The notes below the pieces were generated by a model. That model had not been told where the DNA came from. It made no database searches and saw only the letters and a list, made by a program, of their open reading frames with translations. This document shows positions 44,016 to 56,425 of a stretch of 64,000 bases of DNA, piece after piece. The translations under genes were made by a program, and so were the position numbers. Each line of letters starts with the position of its first letter. The stretch's first letter is position 1. The DNA is from Anthoceros angustus (lineage: Eukaryota > Streptophyta > Anthocerotopsida > Anthocerotales > Anthocerotaceae), in contig VJWM01000172.1 of NCBI GenBank assembly GCA_010909165.1, positions 124,001 to 188,000 of the forward strand, written 5' to 3'.

Positions 44016-44852
44016 AAAGTCCATGTCACCACATGTTGTCGAGGAAGCCTGCCACGGCAATCACGCTTTGAGCGTTCTTCCTTCTTTCAGGCTGTCACAC
44101 TTTGCATATACTAGTAGCCAACACCGTTGCCATGTACAGAAAGCGAGACGAGGAAAGGAGGAAGAAGAGTCCGTTACATATTTGGTGGGTGTCGAATTAA
44201 TGCTGTGCGTGAGGATAAATAGGAAGTCTGGGATTCCAAAGCAAAGGGAATCCAGGCTGAATCTCTCATTCAGCGTCACGTGCTTTCCACAGCGGGAAAA
44301 GACCTACGTCCATCCTCGCTGTTTCAATCCAGAGGGCAAGGAAGAAAGCAGAGTACCTGTGCCAGTCAGGGTTCCCTGGCCCTCTTCACCTGCGATTGGA
44401 TTGAGAATCGAAGGTGCTGATCCCTCGAGCCGTGCTAGCGACAGTCTGCTTGGAATTGATGTACATGGAATGGATGTGAATTGGTGGGGATCTGGAGTTG
44501 GTGGGGTTCCGGAGTTGGTGTGTAGAATCGGTCTCCATTTCGTGATTCTGCGGTTGGTGTGTAAAATGTGTCTGAATTCGTGGGATTCCGATGTGGGTAT
44601 TGTGAATTGGTGGGCTGGTGTTGAAGTGTTGGGTTGTTGAATTGGCCTCAATTCGTAGGATTCAAGTTGCGCTGAGCTTGTGATGGAATGGGGAACGGGT
44701 CTTCCTGCATGCAAGACTGCCCACAACAGAATGGATTGGGGAGAAGGCGGTAGGACATGCAGCATGAAGGAGCAACACAGCAAAATGGGCAGAGAGGAAG
44801 GTGGGCTCCCACAACACAAGGGTTCCAATCCAAGAGCCAGGGAGGCAGCAGA

Positions 44853-45192
44853 GGGAGGTGCTGGTGGTGTGGAATTACGGCCATGACGTGATCCAGCTCC
44901 CGGCGCTTCATCGATTTGGAGGAGGTTAGGCAGCGCACCTGCGTGATCGTGACGCGGGGCGGGATGGGAACCAGGGTATGGAGATGGGTTCGAGTTGCTT
45001 GTGCCGCCTTTCGGTGCGGAGGAGGTGGATCCGACCGGGGCCGGGATTCGTTGGTGGCGGGATTCTGCACCGGGTTGCAGCACGGGCTGGAGGTGGGGAA
45101 GGCTGTGTTGACGGGGAAGTACTTCGGCTCTGGCAGTGGGGCAGGTCGGGTGCCCACCTTCTCGACGCTGCAGGGTGCAGATGCAGCTTCAG
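44853..45192 (+). pseudogene. MIK-type kinase pseudogene, internal deletion (copy 6)
   Basis: Same junction. Carries CGCGGGGCGGG and GAGTTGCTTGTG variants shared with copy 7 at 61.6 kb, and several frame-breaking losses. Confidence 0.85.
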
Positions 45193-46158
45193 GCAAGTTG
45201 GACTATGGCTTTCTTCTTTCTTGCTGCTGGGTGTGCGTTGGGTGGAGGTTGATTGGTTGGAGGGTTTGTGTGTTGTTGCTCAGATGCTGGATGTGTGCTT
45301 GATGATGTGCAGGGGTGGGGTTGCAACGGTCTGAGGCAGGGGATGTACATGATCCTTGAGTCCAATGCTGTGTTGGGTATTAACGATGGCTGCACTCGTG
45401 GGCTGGGAGCAGGGGTGTGCTCGCCGTAGCCCTCCTCGGCAGGAGAATGGCTGCCGAGAGCATGCTGGTGCAGCAGGAAGGTGATGAAGATGGAGGAGCA
45501 GGTGCTGGGGTTAGGCAACGGACGGACGTCCATGGTTGCACTGAATGAATGTGGCAATGCTGCAGTATGTGTGCTCGGGCTTGAGACCTGAGAGAGAGCT
45601 GCTGGGGCCCTGTGATGAGATGGGCTCGAGGATGGTGTGCTCATCTGTTGTCGGAGAAGAACCTTGTGCTTTCATAACAGCAGATAAGGATAAGGTGCCT
45701 GTCTGATTTGATAAGGGTCATGCTCGTGTTTTCGATCCTCTCCTTCTCTGAAGGTGTGTGTTCTGATGGGGATTGGCTGTAACAGGTTGCCGCCTCGAAC
45801 AGAGAGAGTCAGAGTGAAGTGGAAGGACACAGTTCCTGGTGGTAGTGTGAGATGGCGTGCTAGAGGTAGAGGCAGAAGATGTTTGGTCCTTCATATCTAT
45901 TTCGACAACCATTTTCCTGGAGGGATGGTCCGTAAGGAAATAGATGTGATTGGTTGGGTCTTGCTCAACTAGCCATGTTTGGCAAATCGTGGAGACTTAT
46001 TGCTTGCTTATGAGACAAGCCTCTTGTTGTCAGTGACTGTCATCCGGTTGGATGAATAGACTTCGTTTCTCAATTGGTTTTATTTGGCAAATTTGTGCAC
46101 ATTGTTTGTCCATAGGTCAAAGTTCACATCCAAATAGTCAAAAAGCTTGCATCGAAAT

Positions 46159-47009
46159 CTATGAATTATCCAAATCTATCACTAAGTGATAGCCTAGAGA
46201 GTCAGCTATGCAAACTATTGCCGAACCTTGAGCAAATGTTAATGGAAACCTGGATATCTTCCATGCTCCATTCTGCCTTTGATGTTGCGAAAGGGCACGA
46301 AATTTATCGTCGTGAACATGGGCAGAAAGGATTTTGTACATATCTACGATGGCTCTAACTTGGTCATCAATGGATTGCCAACCTGCGGAGGTCTTGATAC
46401 ACTGAAACAACTTAGCATCTGCAGATAGAAAATATTGCCACCAACTAGCTCTGGTACTTCTATCCTTGGTGTCTCCATACTTCACCTTCAAGTGCTCTTC
46501 AAAGAGCTCGAAAACGCCTCTCATGTTGTTGACGCTTTTTGCCGCTAAGAGATCGAATTCGAGATCCGAATTCTTCGTTCACAGAGAGAAATAGCCAGCT
46601 CCTTAGCCTCGAAGCTTCAATGGCCTGCTCCTTAGCTTCAATGGCCTGCTCCTTAGCTTCAATGGCCTGCTCCTTAGCTTCAATGGCCTGCTGCAAGGCT
46701 TGCTCCTAGCCATCGAGGCTTGCTCCCTAGCCCTTGAGACCTCCTCCTAGCCCTCGAGACCTCCTCCCTAGCCCTCGAGACCTGGATGGTTTCTTCATGC
46801 AGCGTCTTGACTGAATCAATGAGCATCTGTTGCCTCTCGGCGTCCTTCTCTGTCCTCAACAGGGTCAACAAAGGGTCCATATTGGAAGCTCTAACACTGA
46901 AAGCCTTGACATGCCTATCCTGAGCCCGAGCATAAGGTCTTCTTGGCATACTCAAGCCCATGAGTGATCCAGAAGCAGAGCCGCTAATCGGCACCAGCAA
47001 TGCCGCCAT
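46159..47009 (-). pseudogene. Coiled-coil family copy CC5, frameshifted, four AIEAKEQ-type heptads
   Basis: The C-terminal 121 codons (FELFEEHLKVKYGD to DLDNS) and the N-terminal part to SRAREEV are open, but single-base losses at GAGATCCGAATTC, TTAGCCTCGAAG and TGCTCCTAGCC split the frame in three. Confidence 0.75.
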
Positions 47010-47096
47010 AGATAAAAGACGCCCGCAATCCTCAACCAGCAAAGGCTTCCGATTCTCCACTACCTCTCACCCCGCGAGCTGAAGAGCAAAGCCCTC

Positions 47097-47250
47097 CCTC
47101 CAATTCGTCTCTCAAACAGGGCGCAGCCAAGGACAGCTCCCTCAATTCGTCTCTCAAACAGGGCGCAGCCAGGACAGCTCCCTCCAATTCGTCTCTCAAA
47201 CAGGGCGCAGCCAGGACAGCTCCTCAATTCGTCTCTCAAATAGGGCGCAG
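47097..47250 (-). repeat. 42-bp minisatellite (about 4 units), U7
   Basis: Same unit, one more copy than in U6. Confidence 0.85.
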
Positions 47251-47467
47251 GCAAGACAGGTAGCCCAGCCCAGCTCGGCGAAGCAGACAGCGGCTCCTTT
47301 CCCTCAGCACAGCGGCAGACAGTGGGCAGAAGGAGGCGGCAAGCTCCCAAGATGCGAGAGCAGCACGGGGACTCAAATTCCCTTCCGCACCGAATTCAGC
47401 GGAGCTGTATGTAGAGCGGAAGACAGCGGGCAGGAGGGAACAGCGCCAGGGGCCAGGGCAGGGTCAG

Positions 47468-49664
47468 CAGGAGGCGTTGCTGCGTCTGCTGAGCAAGGAA
47501 TCTGTTGAGGCCTTCTGCTGGCCCTGTCGCTATGTCTCGGCTCCTCTGATGAGTGGCAACAGCTTGTGTGTTTTGCGTGCGCGTGGCAAGAAGTGTCTCT
47601 CGGGTGAAGACGTCCTACGCCACGGAAAGCCCTGTACATGTGTATGCGAAGTCGTGAAGTGGAAGATGCATGCCAGGTTTTCATTCTGTGAGATTCGGTA
47701 GTGATGGAGTAGTTAGTGGTAGGAGCTGCCTGGGTAGCCATTCTGTGAGATTCGGTAGTGATGGAGTGGTAGGAGCTGCCTGGGTTCAATCCATCCTAGC
47801 CATTCTGTGAGTACTGCCAGTCGAGCATGACGCGCTTGTTGTGTATGAACAACTGGCTTGCCGGGGATGTGTTTGTCAGCAACTAGTTGGCTTGTGGACA
47901 TACTGTACATGGAAAATGTGGGAGTTTGAAGGATGCCGGTGAGTGTTAGCACAGCACTGGCCACCTGCGCCATGCCATGGAATGCCCTGATATCTGTGTA
48001 TGCGAAATGACGTGAACCTGAGGGCTTGAGGCAGGACCGGAAATGGGAGTCGTGACGGCTGCAAATTGAGTAAGTTCACCTTTTGTAGCTGGCCTCTGAG
48101 TGCGTGCACTTGCTGCGGATTTGTCAGGGTTGGGTTTTCTGGACAGCGTGGCCATGAAAGGATGAGTGGACATGGGCTGCCGTTCTTGGACAGGCTCTTT
48201 ATTTGAAATGGTCTGATGTACTGAAGGATGGTCTGCATTGAAGCTGATGGCATTCTGTTGCCGATCTGCTGATCCATTCGTGGTAGGCGGACGAGTTTGG
48301 GATGAGTGGATCTGGATAGCTGTGTGTGTGTGGGGGCTGTGTCTTGATGGTGGCTTGTGGGTATGCCAACCTCGTGTGTGCAGGATTGGGAATGGCCTCC
48401 GTGACTGCTGGAACTCTGTGAGCCTGTTATGTCAGGAGAGGAAGCCCTCTGTTACGTCCTTTGGCTGACCCTGTTACTTTTGCTTAGATTGTATTGGGCG
48501 TCGTGATGGCTGGGATTGTAGAATGTTATGTCGGCAGGGGATGCTTTCTGAGGCCGTTGGAGCTGCCCTGGATTCTATGGCGCAGATAGACCTTGCTGTT
48601 TCACAGCCTCTGGTTCATAATGCGCACGAAAGTGTCCGTCTGTAAGAAGGATTCATTTGTGGAGCGACGAGTACATTGATCTCAGTGTCCATTTGGGGTG
48701 CAGTGGAATATTCCATCTGGAATGCTATGAGAGCTGGGTATGCCGAGCACGGGCTTGCTCGAACATGAAGCGCTAGTTGTGTGTGGACGACTGGAGCCGG
48801 AGGGCCTCATTTTCGCTGACCATGTTACTTTTGCTTGAAAAGGCTGGTGCACAGCACTGGTGCCTTTGAGAAGAGCATGGAGGTGCACACGCTGATTGCC
48901 CAAACACCACTGCAGGGTATCAAAGGTGGGCAGCTGCCTGCGGATATGTGTGCCCAAGCAAAATGTTGCAAACTGAAGGATGCATGCCAGTTTTTCACAT
49001 CATGGCCACAAATGATGTGGTGACATGGAATGTCGTGATAGCGGGTTATGCAAAATGTGATGAACTGAGAGAGGCACGCCAGGTTTTGACAGCATGAACT
49101 CGAAGAATGAGGTGACATGGAATGCCAATAGCTGGGTACGCTGGGTACGCTGGACAAGGGCTCGGACAGGAGTACCTTGTTCTGGAGGAGGGCTGATCCT
49201 AGATGCTCATGCCTTTCACTTGCCTCCTGAAGGCTAGTGCAAGTACTGGGGCCTTAAAGAAGGATAGGCAGCTGCACTCACTGGTTGACGAAAGAGGACT
49301 GCTGGGTAACGTGGTGTTGGGCAGATGGACGAAGAATTTCAATTTGCCGTACCAACCTGCGGCAGAGGTAACAACCCATCCGCCCTGCGACAGCATGACT
49401 CAGCACATCAGCAGAGCGAGCTCCTCGTCAGCGGGACTTTTGGGAGGTCTGGCTCCAGTGCCATACAACCGGAAATTCCAACAGAGAAATCCCCGGAAAT
49501 TTCCCACACAAACCCAACCCTGACAATGCTGTCAGCAGCTAGGTGCAAGCACACCATGATCTCACCTTGAAGCCCCAGGCTGGGCGTCCAATCTGTGCAT
49601 GAAGCTGGGCGACCCAGCATGCGAATACGCAAGTGGCACACAAATATCTGATTCATCATCAGAG
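47468..49664 (+). pseudogene. PPR protein pseudogene, copy F5
   Basis: As F1. A short duplication (about 47690-47790) doubles TTCTGTGAGATTCGGTAGTG plus GATGGAGT. The shared stop region reads AATGCCAATAGC here (49121), the only copy with a different local change. ACTGACTGCAGG is altered to ACCACTGCAGG (48906). Confidence 0.8.
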
Positions 49665-49763
49665 AAAGTCCATGTCACCACATGTTGTCGAGGAAGCCTG
49701 CCACGGCAATCACGCTTTGAGCGTTCTTCCTTCTTTCAGGCTGTCACACTTTGCATATACTAG

Positions 49764-49970
49764 TTGCTGCTGGGTGTGCGTTGGGTGGAGGTTGATTGGT
49801 TGGAGGTTTGTGTGTTGTTGCTCAGATGCTGGATGTGTGCTTGATGATGTGCAGGGGTGGGGTTGCAACGGTCTGAGGCAGGGGATGTGCATGATCCTTG
49901 AGTCCAATGCTGTGTTGGGTATTAACGATGGCTGCACTCGTGGGCTGGGAGCAGGGGTGTGTGCTCGTAG
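49764..49970 (+). pseudogene. MIK 3' remnant (intron and last exon only), U8
   Basis: Only the end of the GC-AG intron (TGCTGCTGGGTGTGCG ... TGATGTGCAG) and the last exon (GGGTGGGGTTGCAACGG to the region before AGCCCTCC) remain. Same left junction at 54190 and 56226. Confidence 0.8.
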
Positions 49971-50694
49971 CCCTCCTCGGCAGGAGAATGGCTGCCGAGA
50001 GCATGCTGGTGCAGCAGGGAAGGTGATGAAGATGGAGGAGCAGGTGCTGGGGTTAGGGCAACGGACGGACGTCCATGGTTGCACTGAATGAATGTGGCAA
50101 TGCTGCAGTATGTGTGCTCGGGCTTGAGACCTGAGAGAGCTGCTGGGGCCCTGTGATGAGATGGGCTCGAGGATGGTGTGCTCATCTGTTGTCGGAGAAG
50201 AACCTTGTGCTTTCATAACAGCAGATAAGGATAAGGTGCCTGTCTGATTTGATAAGGGTCATGCTCGTTTTTCGATCCTCTCCTTCTCTGAAGGTGTGTG
50301 TTCTGATGGGGGATTGGCTGTAACAGGTTGCCGCCTCGAACAGAGAGTCAGAGTGAAGTGGAAGGACACACAGTTCCTGGTGGTAGTGTGAGATGGCGTG
50401 CTAGAGGTAGAGGCAGAAGATGTTTGGTCCTTCATATCTATTTCGACAACCATTTTCCTGGAGGATGGTCCGTAAGGAAATAGATGCGATTGGGTCTTGC
50501 TCAACTAGCCATGTTTGGCAAATCGTGGAGACTTATTGCTTGCTTATGAGACAAGCCTCTTGTTGTCAGTGACTGTTGTCCAGTTGGATGAATAGACTTC
50601 GTTTCTCAATTGGTTTTATTTGGCAAATTTGTGCACATTGTTTGTCCATAGGTCAAAGTTCACATCCAAATAGTCAAAAAGCTTGCATCGAAAT

Positions 50695-51479
50695 CTATGA
50701 ATTATCCAAATCTATCACTAAGTGATAGCCTAGAGAGTCAGCTATGCAAACTATTGCCGAACCTTGAGCAAATGTTAATGGAAACCTGGATATCTTCCAT
50801 GCTCCATTCTGCCTTTCAAGTTGCGAAAGGGCACGAAATTTATCGTCGTGAACATGGGCAGAAAGGATTTTGTACATATCACGATGGCTCTAACTTGGTC
50901 ATCAATGGATTGCCAACCTGCGGAGGTCTTGATACACTGAAACAACTTAGGATCTGCGGATAGAAAATATCGCCACCAACTGGCTCTGGTACCTCTATCC
51001 TTGGTGTCTCCATACTTCACCTTCAGTGCTCTTCAAAGAGCTCGAAAACGCCTCTCATGTTGTTGACGCTTTTTGCCGCTAAGAGATCGAATTCGAGATC
51101 CCGAATCCTTCGTTCACAGAGAAATAGCCAGCTCCTTAGCCCTCGAAGCTTCAATGGCCTGCTGCAAGGCTTGCTCCCTAGCCATCGAGGCTTGCTCCTA
51201 GCCCTCGAGACCTCCTCCTAGCCCTCGAGACCTCCTCCCTAGCCCTCGAGACCTGGATGGTTTCTTCATGCAGCGTCTTGACTGAATCAATGAGCATCTG
51301 TTGCCTCTCGGCGTCCTTCTCTGTCCTCAGCAGGGTCAACAAAGGGTCCATATTGGAAGCTCTAACACTGAAAGCCTTGACATGCCTATCCAGGCCCGAG
51401 CATAAGGTCTTCTTGGCATACTCAAGCCCATGAGTGATCCAGAAGCAGAGCTGCTGATCGGCACCAGCAATGCCGCCAT
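50695..51479 (-). pseudogene. Coiled-coil family copy CC6, frameshifted
   Basis: No AIEAKEQ heptad (LQQAIEASRAKE type as in CC3). Missing bases at CATATCACGATGG, TTCAGTGCTC and CTTGCTCCTAG split the frame. It shares GGATCTGCGGATAG with CC3, so CC3 and CC6 may be closest relatives. Confidence 0.75.
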
Positions 51480-51567
51480 AGATAAAAGACGCCCGCAATC
51501 CTCAACCAGCAAAGGCTTCCCGATTCTCCACTACCTCTCACCCGCGAGCTGAAGAGCAAGCCCTCCC

Positions 51568-51716
51568 TCCAATTCGTCTCTCAAACAGGGCGCAGCCAGG
51601 ACAGCTCCCTCCAATTCGTCTCTCAAACAGGGCGCAAGAAGGACAGCTCCCTCCAATTCGTCTCTCAAACAGGGCGCAGCCAAGGACAGCTCCTCCAATT
51701 CGTCTCTCAAATAGGG
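51568..51716 (-). repeat. 42-bp minisatellite (about 4 units), U8
   Basis: Same unit; the second copy has GCGCAAGAAGGACAG instead of GCGCAGCCAGGACAG. Confidence 0.85.
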
Positions 51717-51934
51717 CGCAGGCAAAGACAGGTAGCCCAGCCCAGCTCGGCGAAGCAGACAGCGGCTCCTTTCCCTCAGCACAGCGGCAGACAGTGGGCA
51801 GAAGGAGGCGGCAAGCTCCCAAGATGCGAGAGCAGCACGGGACTCAAATTCCCTTCCGCACCGAATTCAGCGGAGCTGTATATGGAAACGGAAGACAGCG
51901 GCGGGAGGAACAGCGCCAGGGCAGGGCAGGGTCA

Positions 51935-54089
51935 GCAGGGAGGCGTTGCTGCGTCTGCTGAGCAAGGAATCTGTTGAGGCCTTCTGCTGGCCCTGTCGCT
52001 ATGTCTCGGGCTCCTCTGATGAGTGGCAACAGCTTGTGTGTTTTGCGTGCGCGTGGCAAGAAGTGTCTCTCGGGGTGAAGACGTCCTACGCCACGGGAAG
52101 CCCTGTACATGTGTATGCGAGAAGTCGTGAAGTGGAAGATGCATGCCAGGTTTTCATTCTGTGAGATTCGGTAGTGATGGAGTAGTTAGTGGTAGGAGCT
52201 GCCTGGGTTCAATCCATCCTAGCCATTCTGTGAGTACTGCCAGTCGAGCATGACGCGCTTGTTGTGTATGAACAACTGGCTTGCTGGGATGTGTTTGTCA
52301 GCAACTAGTTGGCTTGTGGACATAACTGTACATGGAAAATGTGGGAGTTTGAAGGATGCCCGGTGAGTGTTAGCACAGCACAGCCACCTGCGCCATGCCA
52401 TGGAATGCCCTGATATCTGTGTATGCGAAATGACGTGAACCTGAGGGCTTGAGGCAGGACCGGAAATGGGAGTCGTGACGGCTGCAAATTGAGTAAGTTC
52501 ACCTTTTGTAGCTGGCCTCTGAGTGCGTGCACTTGCTGCGGATTTGTCAGGGTTGGGTTTTCTGGACAGCGTGGCCATGAAAGGATGAGTGGACATGGGC
52601 TGCCGTTCTTGGACAGGCTCTTTATTTGAAATGGTCTGATGGACTGAAGGATGGTCTGCATTGAAGCTGATGGCATTCTGTTGCCGATCTGCTGATCAAT
52701 TCGTGGTAGGCGGACGAGTTTGGGATGAGTGGATCTGGATAGCTGTGTGTGGGGGCTGTGTCTTGATGGTGGCTTGTGGGTATGCCAACCTCGTGTGTGC
52801 AGGATTGGGAATGGCCTCCGTGACTGCTGGAACTCTGTGAGCCTGTTATGTCAGGAGAGGAAGCCCTCTGTTACGTCCTTTTGGCTGACCCTGTTACTTT
52901 TGCTTAGATTGTATTGGGCGTCGTGATGGCTGGGATTGTAGAATGTTATGTCGGCAGGATGCTTTCTGAGGCCGTTGGAGCTGCCCTGGATTCTATGGCG
53001 CAGGTAGACCTTGCTGTTTCACAGCCTCTGGTTCATAATGCGCACGAAAGTGTCCGTCTGTAAGAAGGATTCATTTGTGGAGCGACGAGTACATTGATCT
53101 CAGTGTCCATTTGGGGTGCGAGTGGAATATTCCATCTGGAATGCTATGAGAGCTGGGTATGCCGAGCACGGGCTTGCTCGAATATGAAGCGCTAGTTGTG
53201 TGTGAACGACTGGAGCCGGAGGGCCTCATTTTCGCTGACCATGTTACTTTGCTGTGCTTGAAAAAGGCTGGTGCACAGCACTGGTGCCTTTCAGAAGAGC
53301 ATGGAGGTGCACACGCTGATTGCCCAAACACTGACTGCAGGGTATCAAAGGTGGGCAGCTGCCTGCGGATATGTATGCCCAAGCAAAATGTTGCAAACTG
53401 AAGGATGCATGCCAGTTTTTCACATCATGGCCACAAATGATGTGGTGACATGGAATGTCGTGATAGCGGGTTATGCAAAATGTGATGAACTGAGAGAGGC
53501 ACGCCAGGTTTTTGACAGCATGAACTCGAAGAATGAGGTGACATGGAATGCCTGATAGCTGGGTACGCTGGGTACGCTGGACAAGGGCTCGGACAGGAGT
53601 ACCTTGTTCTGGAGGGGAGGTCTGATCCTAGATGCTCATGCCTTTTCACTTGCCTCCTGAAGGCTAGTGCAAGTACTGGGGCCTTAAAGAAGGATAGGCA
53701 GCTGCACTCACTGGTTGACGAAAGAGGACTGCTGGGTAACGTGGTGTTGGGCAGATGGACGAAGAATTTCAATTGCCGTACCAACCTGCGGCAGAGGTAA
53801 CAACCCATCCGCCTGCGACAGCATGACTCGGCACATCAGCAGAGCGAGGCTCCTCGTCAGCGGGACTTTTGGGAGGTCTGGCTCAGTGCCATACAACCGG
53901 AAATTCCAACAGAGAAATCCCGGAAATTTCCCACACAAACCCAACCCTGACAATGCTGTCAGCAGCTAGGTGCAAGCACACCATGATCTCACCTTGAAGC
54001 CCCAGGCTGGGCGTCCAATCTGTGCATGAAGCTGGGCGACCCAGCATGCGAATACGCAAGTGGCACACAAATATCTGATTCATCATCAG
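51935..54089 (+). pseudogene. PPR protein pseudogene, copy F6
   Basis: As F1. Shares GGGGTGCGAGTGG, CGAATATGAAGC and TGTGAACGACTGG variants with F2 at 24.7 kb, so this portion is closer to U2 than to its neighbours, a sign of exchange between distant units. AATGCCTGATAG stop present. Confidence 0.8.
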
Positions 54090-54189
54090 AGAAAGTCCAT
54101 GTCACCACATGTTGTCGAGGAAGCCTGCCACGGCAATCACGCTTTGAGCGTTCTTCCTTCTTTCAGGCTGTCACACTTTGCATATACTA

Positions 54190-54400
54190 GTTGCTGCTGG
54201 GTGTGCGTTGGGTGGAGGTTGATTGGTTGGAGGTTTGTGTGTTGTTGCTCAGATGCTGGATGTGTGTGATGATGTGCAGGGGTGGGGTTGCAACGGTCTG
54301 AGGCAGGGGATGTGCATGATCCTTGAGTCAATGCTGTGTTGGGTATTAACGATGGCTGCACTCGTGGGCTGGGAGCAGGGAGTGTGTGCTCGTTGTAGCC
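54190..54400 (+). pseudogene. MIK 3' remnant (intron and last exon only), U9
   Basis: Same left junction as in U8. Small losses at TGTGTGTGATGATG and GAGTCAATGC. Confidence 0.75.
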
Positions 54401-55121
54401 CTCCTCGGCAGGAGAATGGCTGCCGAGAGCATGCTGTGCAGCAGGGAAGGTGATGAAGATGGAGGAGCAGGTGCTGGGGTTAGGGCAACGGACGGACGTC
54501 CATGGTTGCACTGAATGAATGTGGCAATGCTGCAGTATGTGTGCTCAGGCTTGAGACCTGAGAGAGAGCTGCTGGGGCCCTGTGATGAGATGGGCTCGAG
54601 GATGGTGTGCTCATCTGTTGTCGGAGAAGAACCTTGTGCTTTCATAACAGCAGATAAGGATAAGGTGCCTGTCTGATTTGATAAGGGTCATGCTCATATC
54701 GATCTCTCCTTCTCTGAAGGTGTGTGTTCTGATGGGGATTGGCTGTAACAGGTTGCCGCCTCGAACAGAGAGAGTCAGAGTGAAGTGGAAGGACACAGTT
54801 CCTGGTGGTAGTGTGAGATGGCGTGCTAGAGGTAGAGGCAGAAGATGTTTGGTCCTTCATATCTATTTCGACAACCATTTTCCTGGAGGGATGGTCCGTA
54901 AGGAAATAGATGTGATTGGTTGGGTCTTGCTCAACTAGCCATGTTTGGCAAATCGTGGAGACTTATTGCTTGCTTATGAGACAAGCCTCTTGTTGTCAGT
55001 GACTGTCATCGGTTGGATGAATAGACTTCGTTCTCAATTGGTTTTATTTGGCAAATTTGTGCACATTGTTTGTCCATAGGTCAAAGTTCACATCCAAATA
55101 GTCAAAAGCTTGCATCGAAAT

Positions 55122-55690
55122 CTATGAATTATCCAAATCTATCACTAAGTGATAGCCTAGAGAGTCAACTATGCAAACTATTGCCGAACCTTGAGCAAAT
55201 GTTAATGGAAACCTGGATATCTTCCATGCTCCATTCTGCCTTTGATGTTGCGAAAGGGCACGAAATTTATCGTCGTGAACATGGGCAGAAAGGATTTTGT
55301 ACATATCTACGATGGCTCTAACTTGGTCATCAATGGATTGCCAACCTGCGGAGGTCTTGATACACTGAAACAACTTAGCATCTGCGGAGAAAATATTGCC
55401 ACCAACTAGCTCTGGTACTTCTATCCTTGGTGTCTCCATACTTCACCTTCAAGTGCTCTTCAAAGAGCTCGAAAACGCCTCTCATGTTGTTGACGCTTTT
55501 TGCCGCTAAGAGATCGAATTCGAGATCCCGAATTCTTCGTTCACAGAGAGAAATAGCCAGCTCCCAGCCCTCCTTCAATGGCTGCTCCTTAGCTTCAATG
55601 GCCTGCTCCTTAGCTTCAATGGCCTGCTCCTTAGCTTCAATGGCCTGCTGCAAGGCTTGCTCCTAGCCATCGAGGCTTGCTCCCTAGCCC
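55122..55690 (-). pseudogene. Coiled-coil family copy CC7, 5' truncated and fused to PPR
   Basis: Retains the C-terminal block and three to four AIEAKEQ-type heptads; the N-terminus is replaced at CTTGCCTCCT by PPR sequence. Shares the rare CAGCTCCCAGCCCTCCTTC variant with CC8. A loss at CTGCGGAGAAAA breaks the frame. Confidence 0.75.
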
Positions 55691-56126
55691 TTGCCTCCTG
55701 AAGGCTAGTGCAAGTACTGGGGCCTTAAAGAAGGATAGGCAGCTGCACTCACTGGTTGACGAAGAGGACTGCTGGGTAACGTGGTGTTGGGCAGATGGAC
55801 GAAGAATTTCAATTTGCCGTACCAACCTGCGGCAGAGGTAACAACCCATCCGCCTGCGACAGCATGACTCGGCACATCAGCAGGCAGGCTCCTCGTCAGC
55901 GGGACTTTTGGGAGGTCTGGCTCCAGTGCCATACAACCGGAAATTCCAACAGAGAAATCCCGGAAATTTCCCACACAAACCCAACCTGACAATGCTGTCA
56001 GCAGCTAGGTGCAAGCACACCATGATCTCACCTTGAAGCCCCAGGCTGGGCGTCCAATCTGTGCATGAAGCTGGGCGACCCAGCATGCGAATACGCAAGT
56101 GGCACAAATATCTGATTCATCATCAG
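55691..56126 (+). pseudogene. PPR 3' fragment, U9
   Basis: Only TGALKKDRQLHSLV onwards remains (CTGAAGGCTAGTGCAAGTAC to the unit end), with GACGAAGAGG missing one base. Confidence 0.75.
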
Positions 56127-56225
56127 AAAGTCCATGTCACCACATGTTGTCGAGGAAGCCTGCCACGGCAATCACGCTTTGAGCGTTCTTCCTTCTTTCA
56201 GGCTGTCACACTTTGCATATACTAG

Positions 56226-56425
56226 TTGCTGGGTGTGCGTTGGGTGGAGGTTGATTGGTTGGAGGTTTGTGTGTTGTTGCTCAGATGCTGGATGTGTGCT
56301 TGATGATGTGCAGGGTTGCAACGGTCTGAGGCAGGGGATGTGCATGATCCTTGAGTCAATGCTGTGTTGGGTATTAACGATGGCTGCACTCGTGGGCTGG
56401 GAGCAGGGAGTGTGTGCTTGTGTAG
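56226..56425 (+). pseudogene. MIK 3' remnant (intron and last exon only), U10
   Basis: Same junction as U8/U9 with extra losses (CTAGTTGCTGGG; GTGCAGGGTTGC). Confidence 0.75.

Larger units (their letters stand above)
44016..49664. repeat. Array unit U7 (5.65 kb, full form)
   Basis: Full module order, closest to U6 (shared CAGGTTGCCGCCTCG and CATCCGGTTGGATGAATAG variants). Confidence 0.9.
49665..54089. repeat. Array unit U8 (4.43 kb, kinase deleted)
   Basis: PPR-end sequence jumps at CATATACTAGT/TGCTGCTGGG (49763) straight into the kinase intron, deleting the spacer and the kinase exon. The remaining modules are present. Confidence 0.9.
54090..56126. repeat. Array unit U9 (2.04 kb, kinase and minisatellite deleted)
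   Basis: Has the U8-type kinase deletion plus a second deletion: the coiled-coil gene jumps at CTTGCCTCCT (about 55692-55701) into the PPR pseudogene. Confidence 0.9.
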
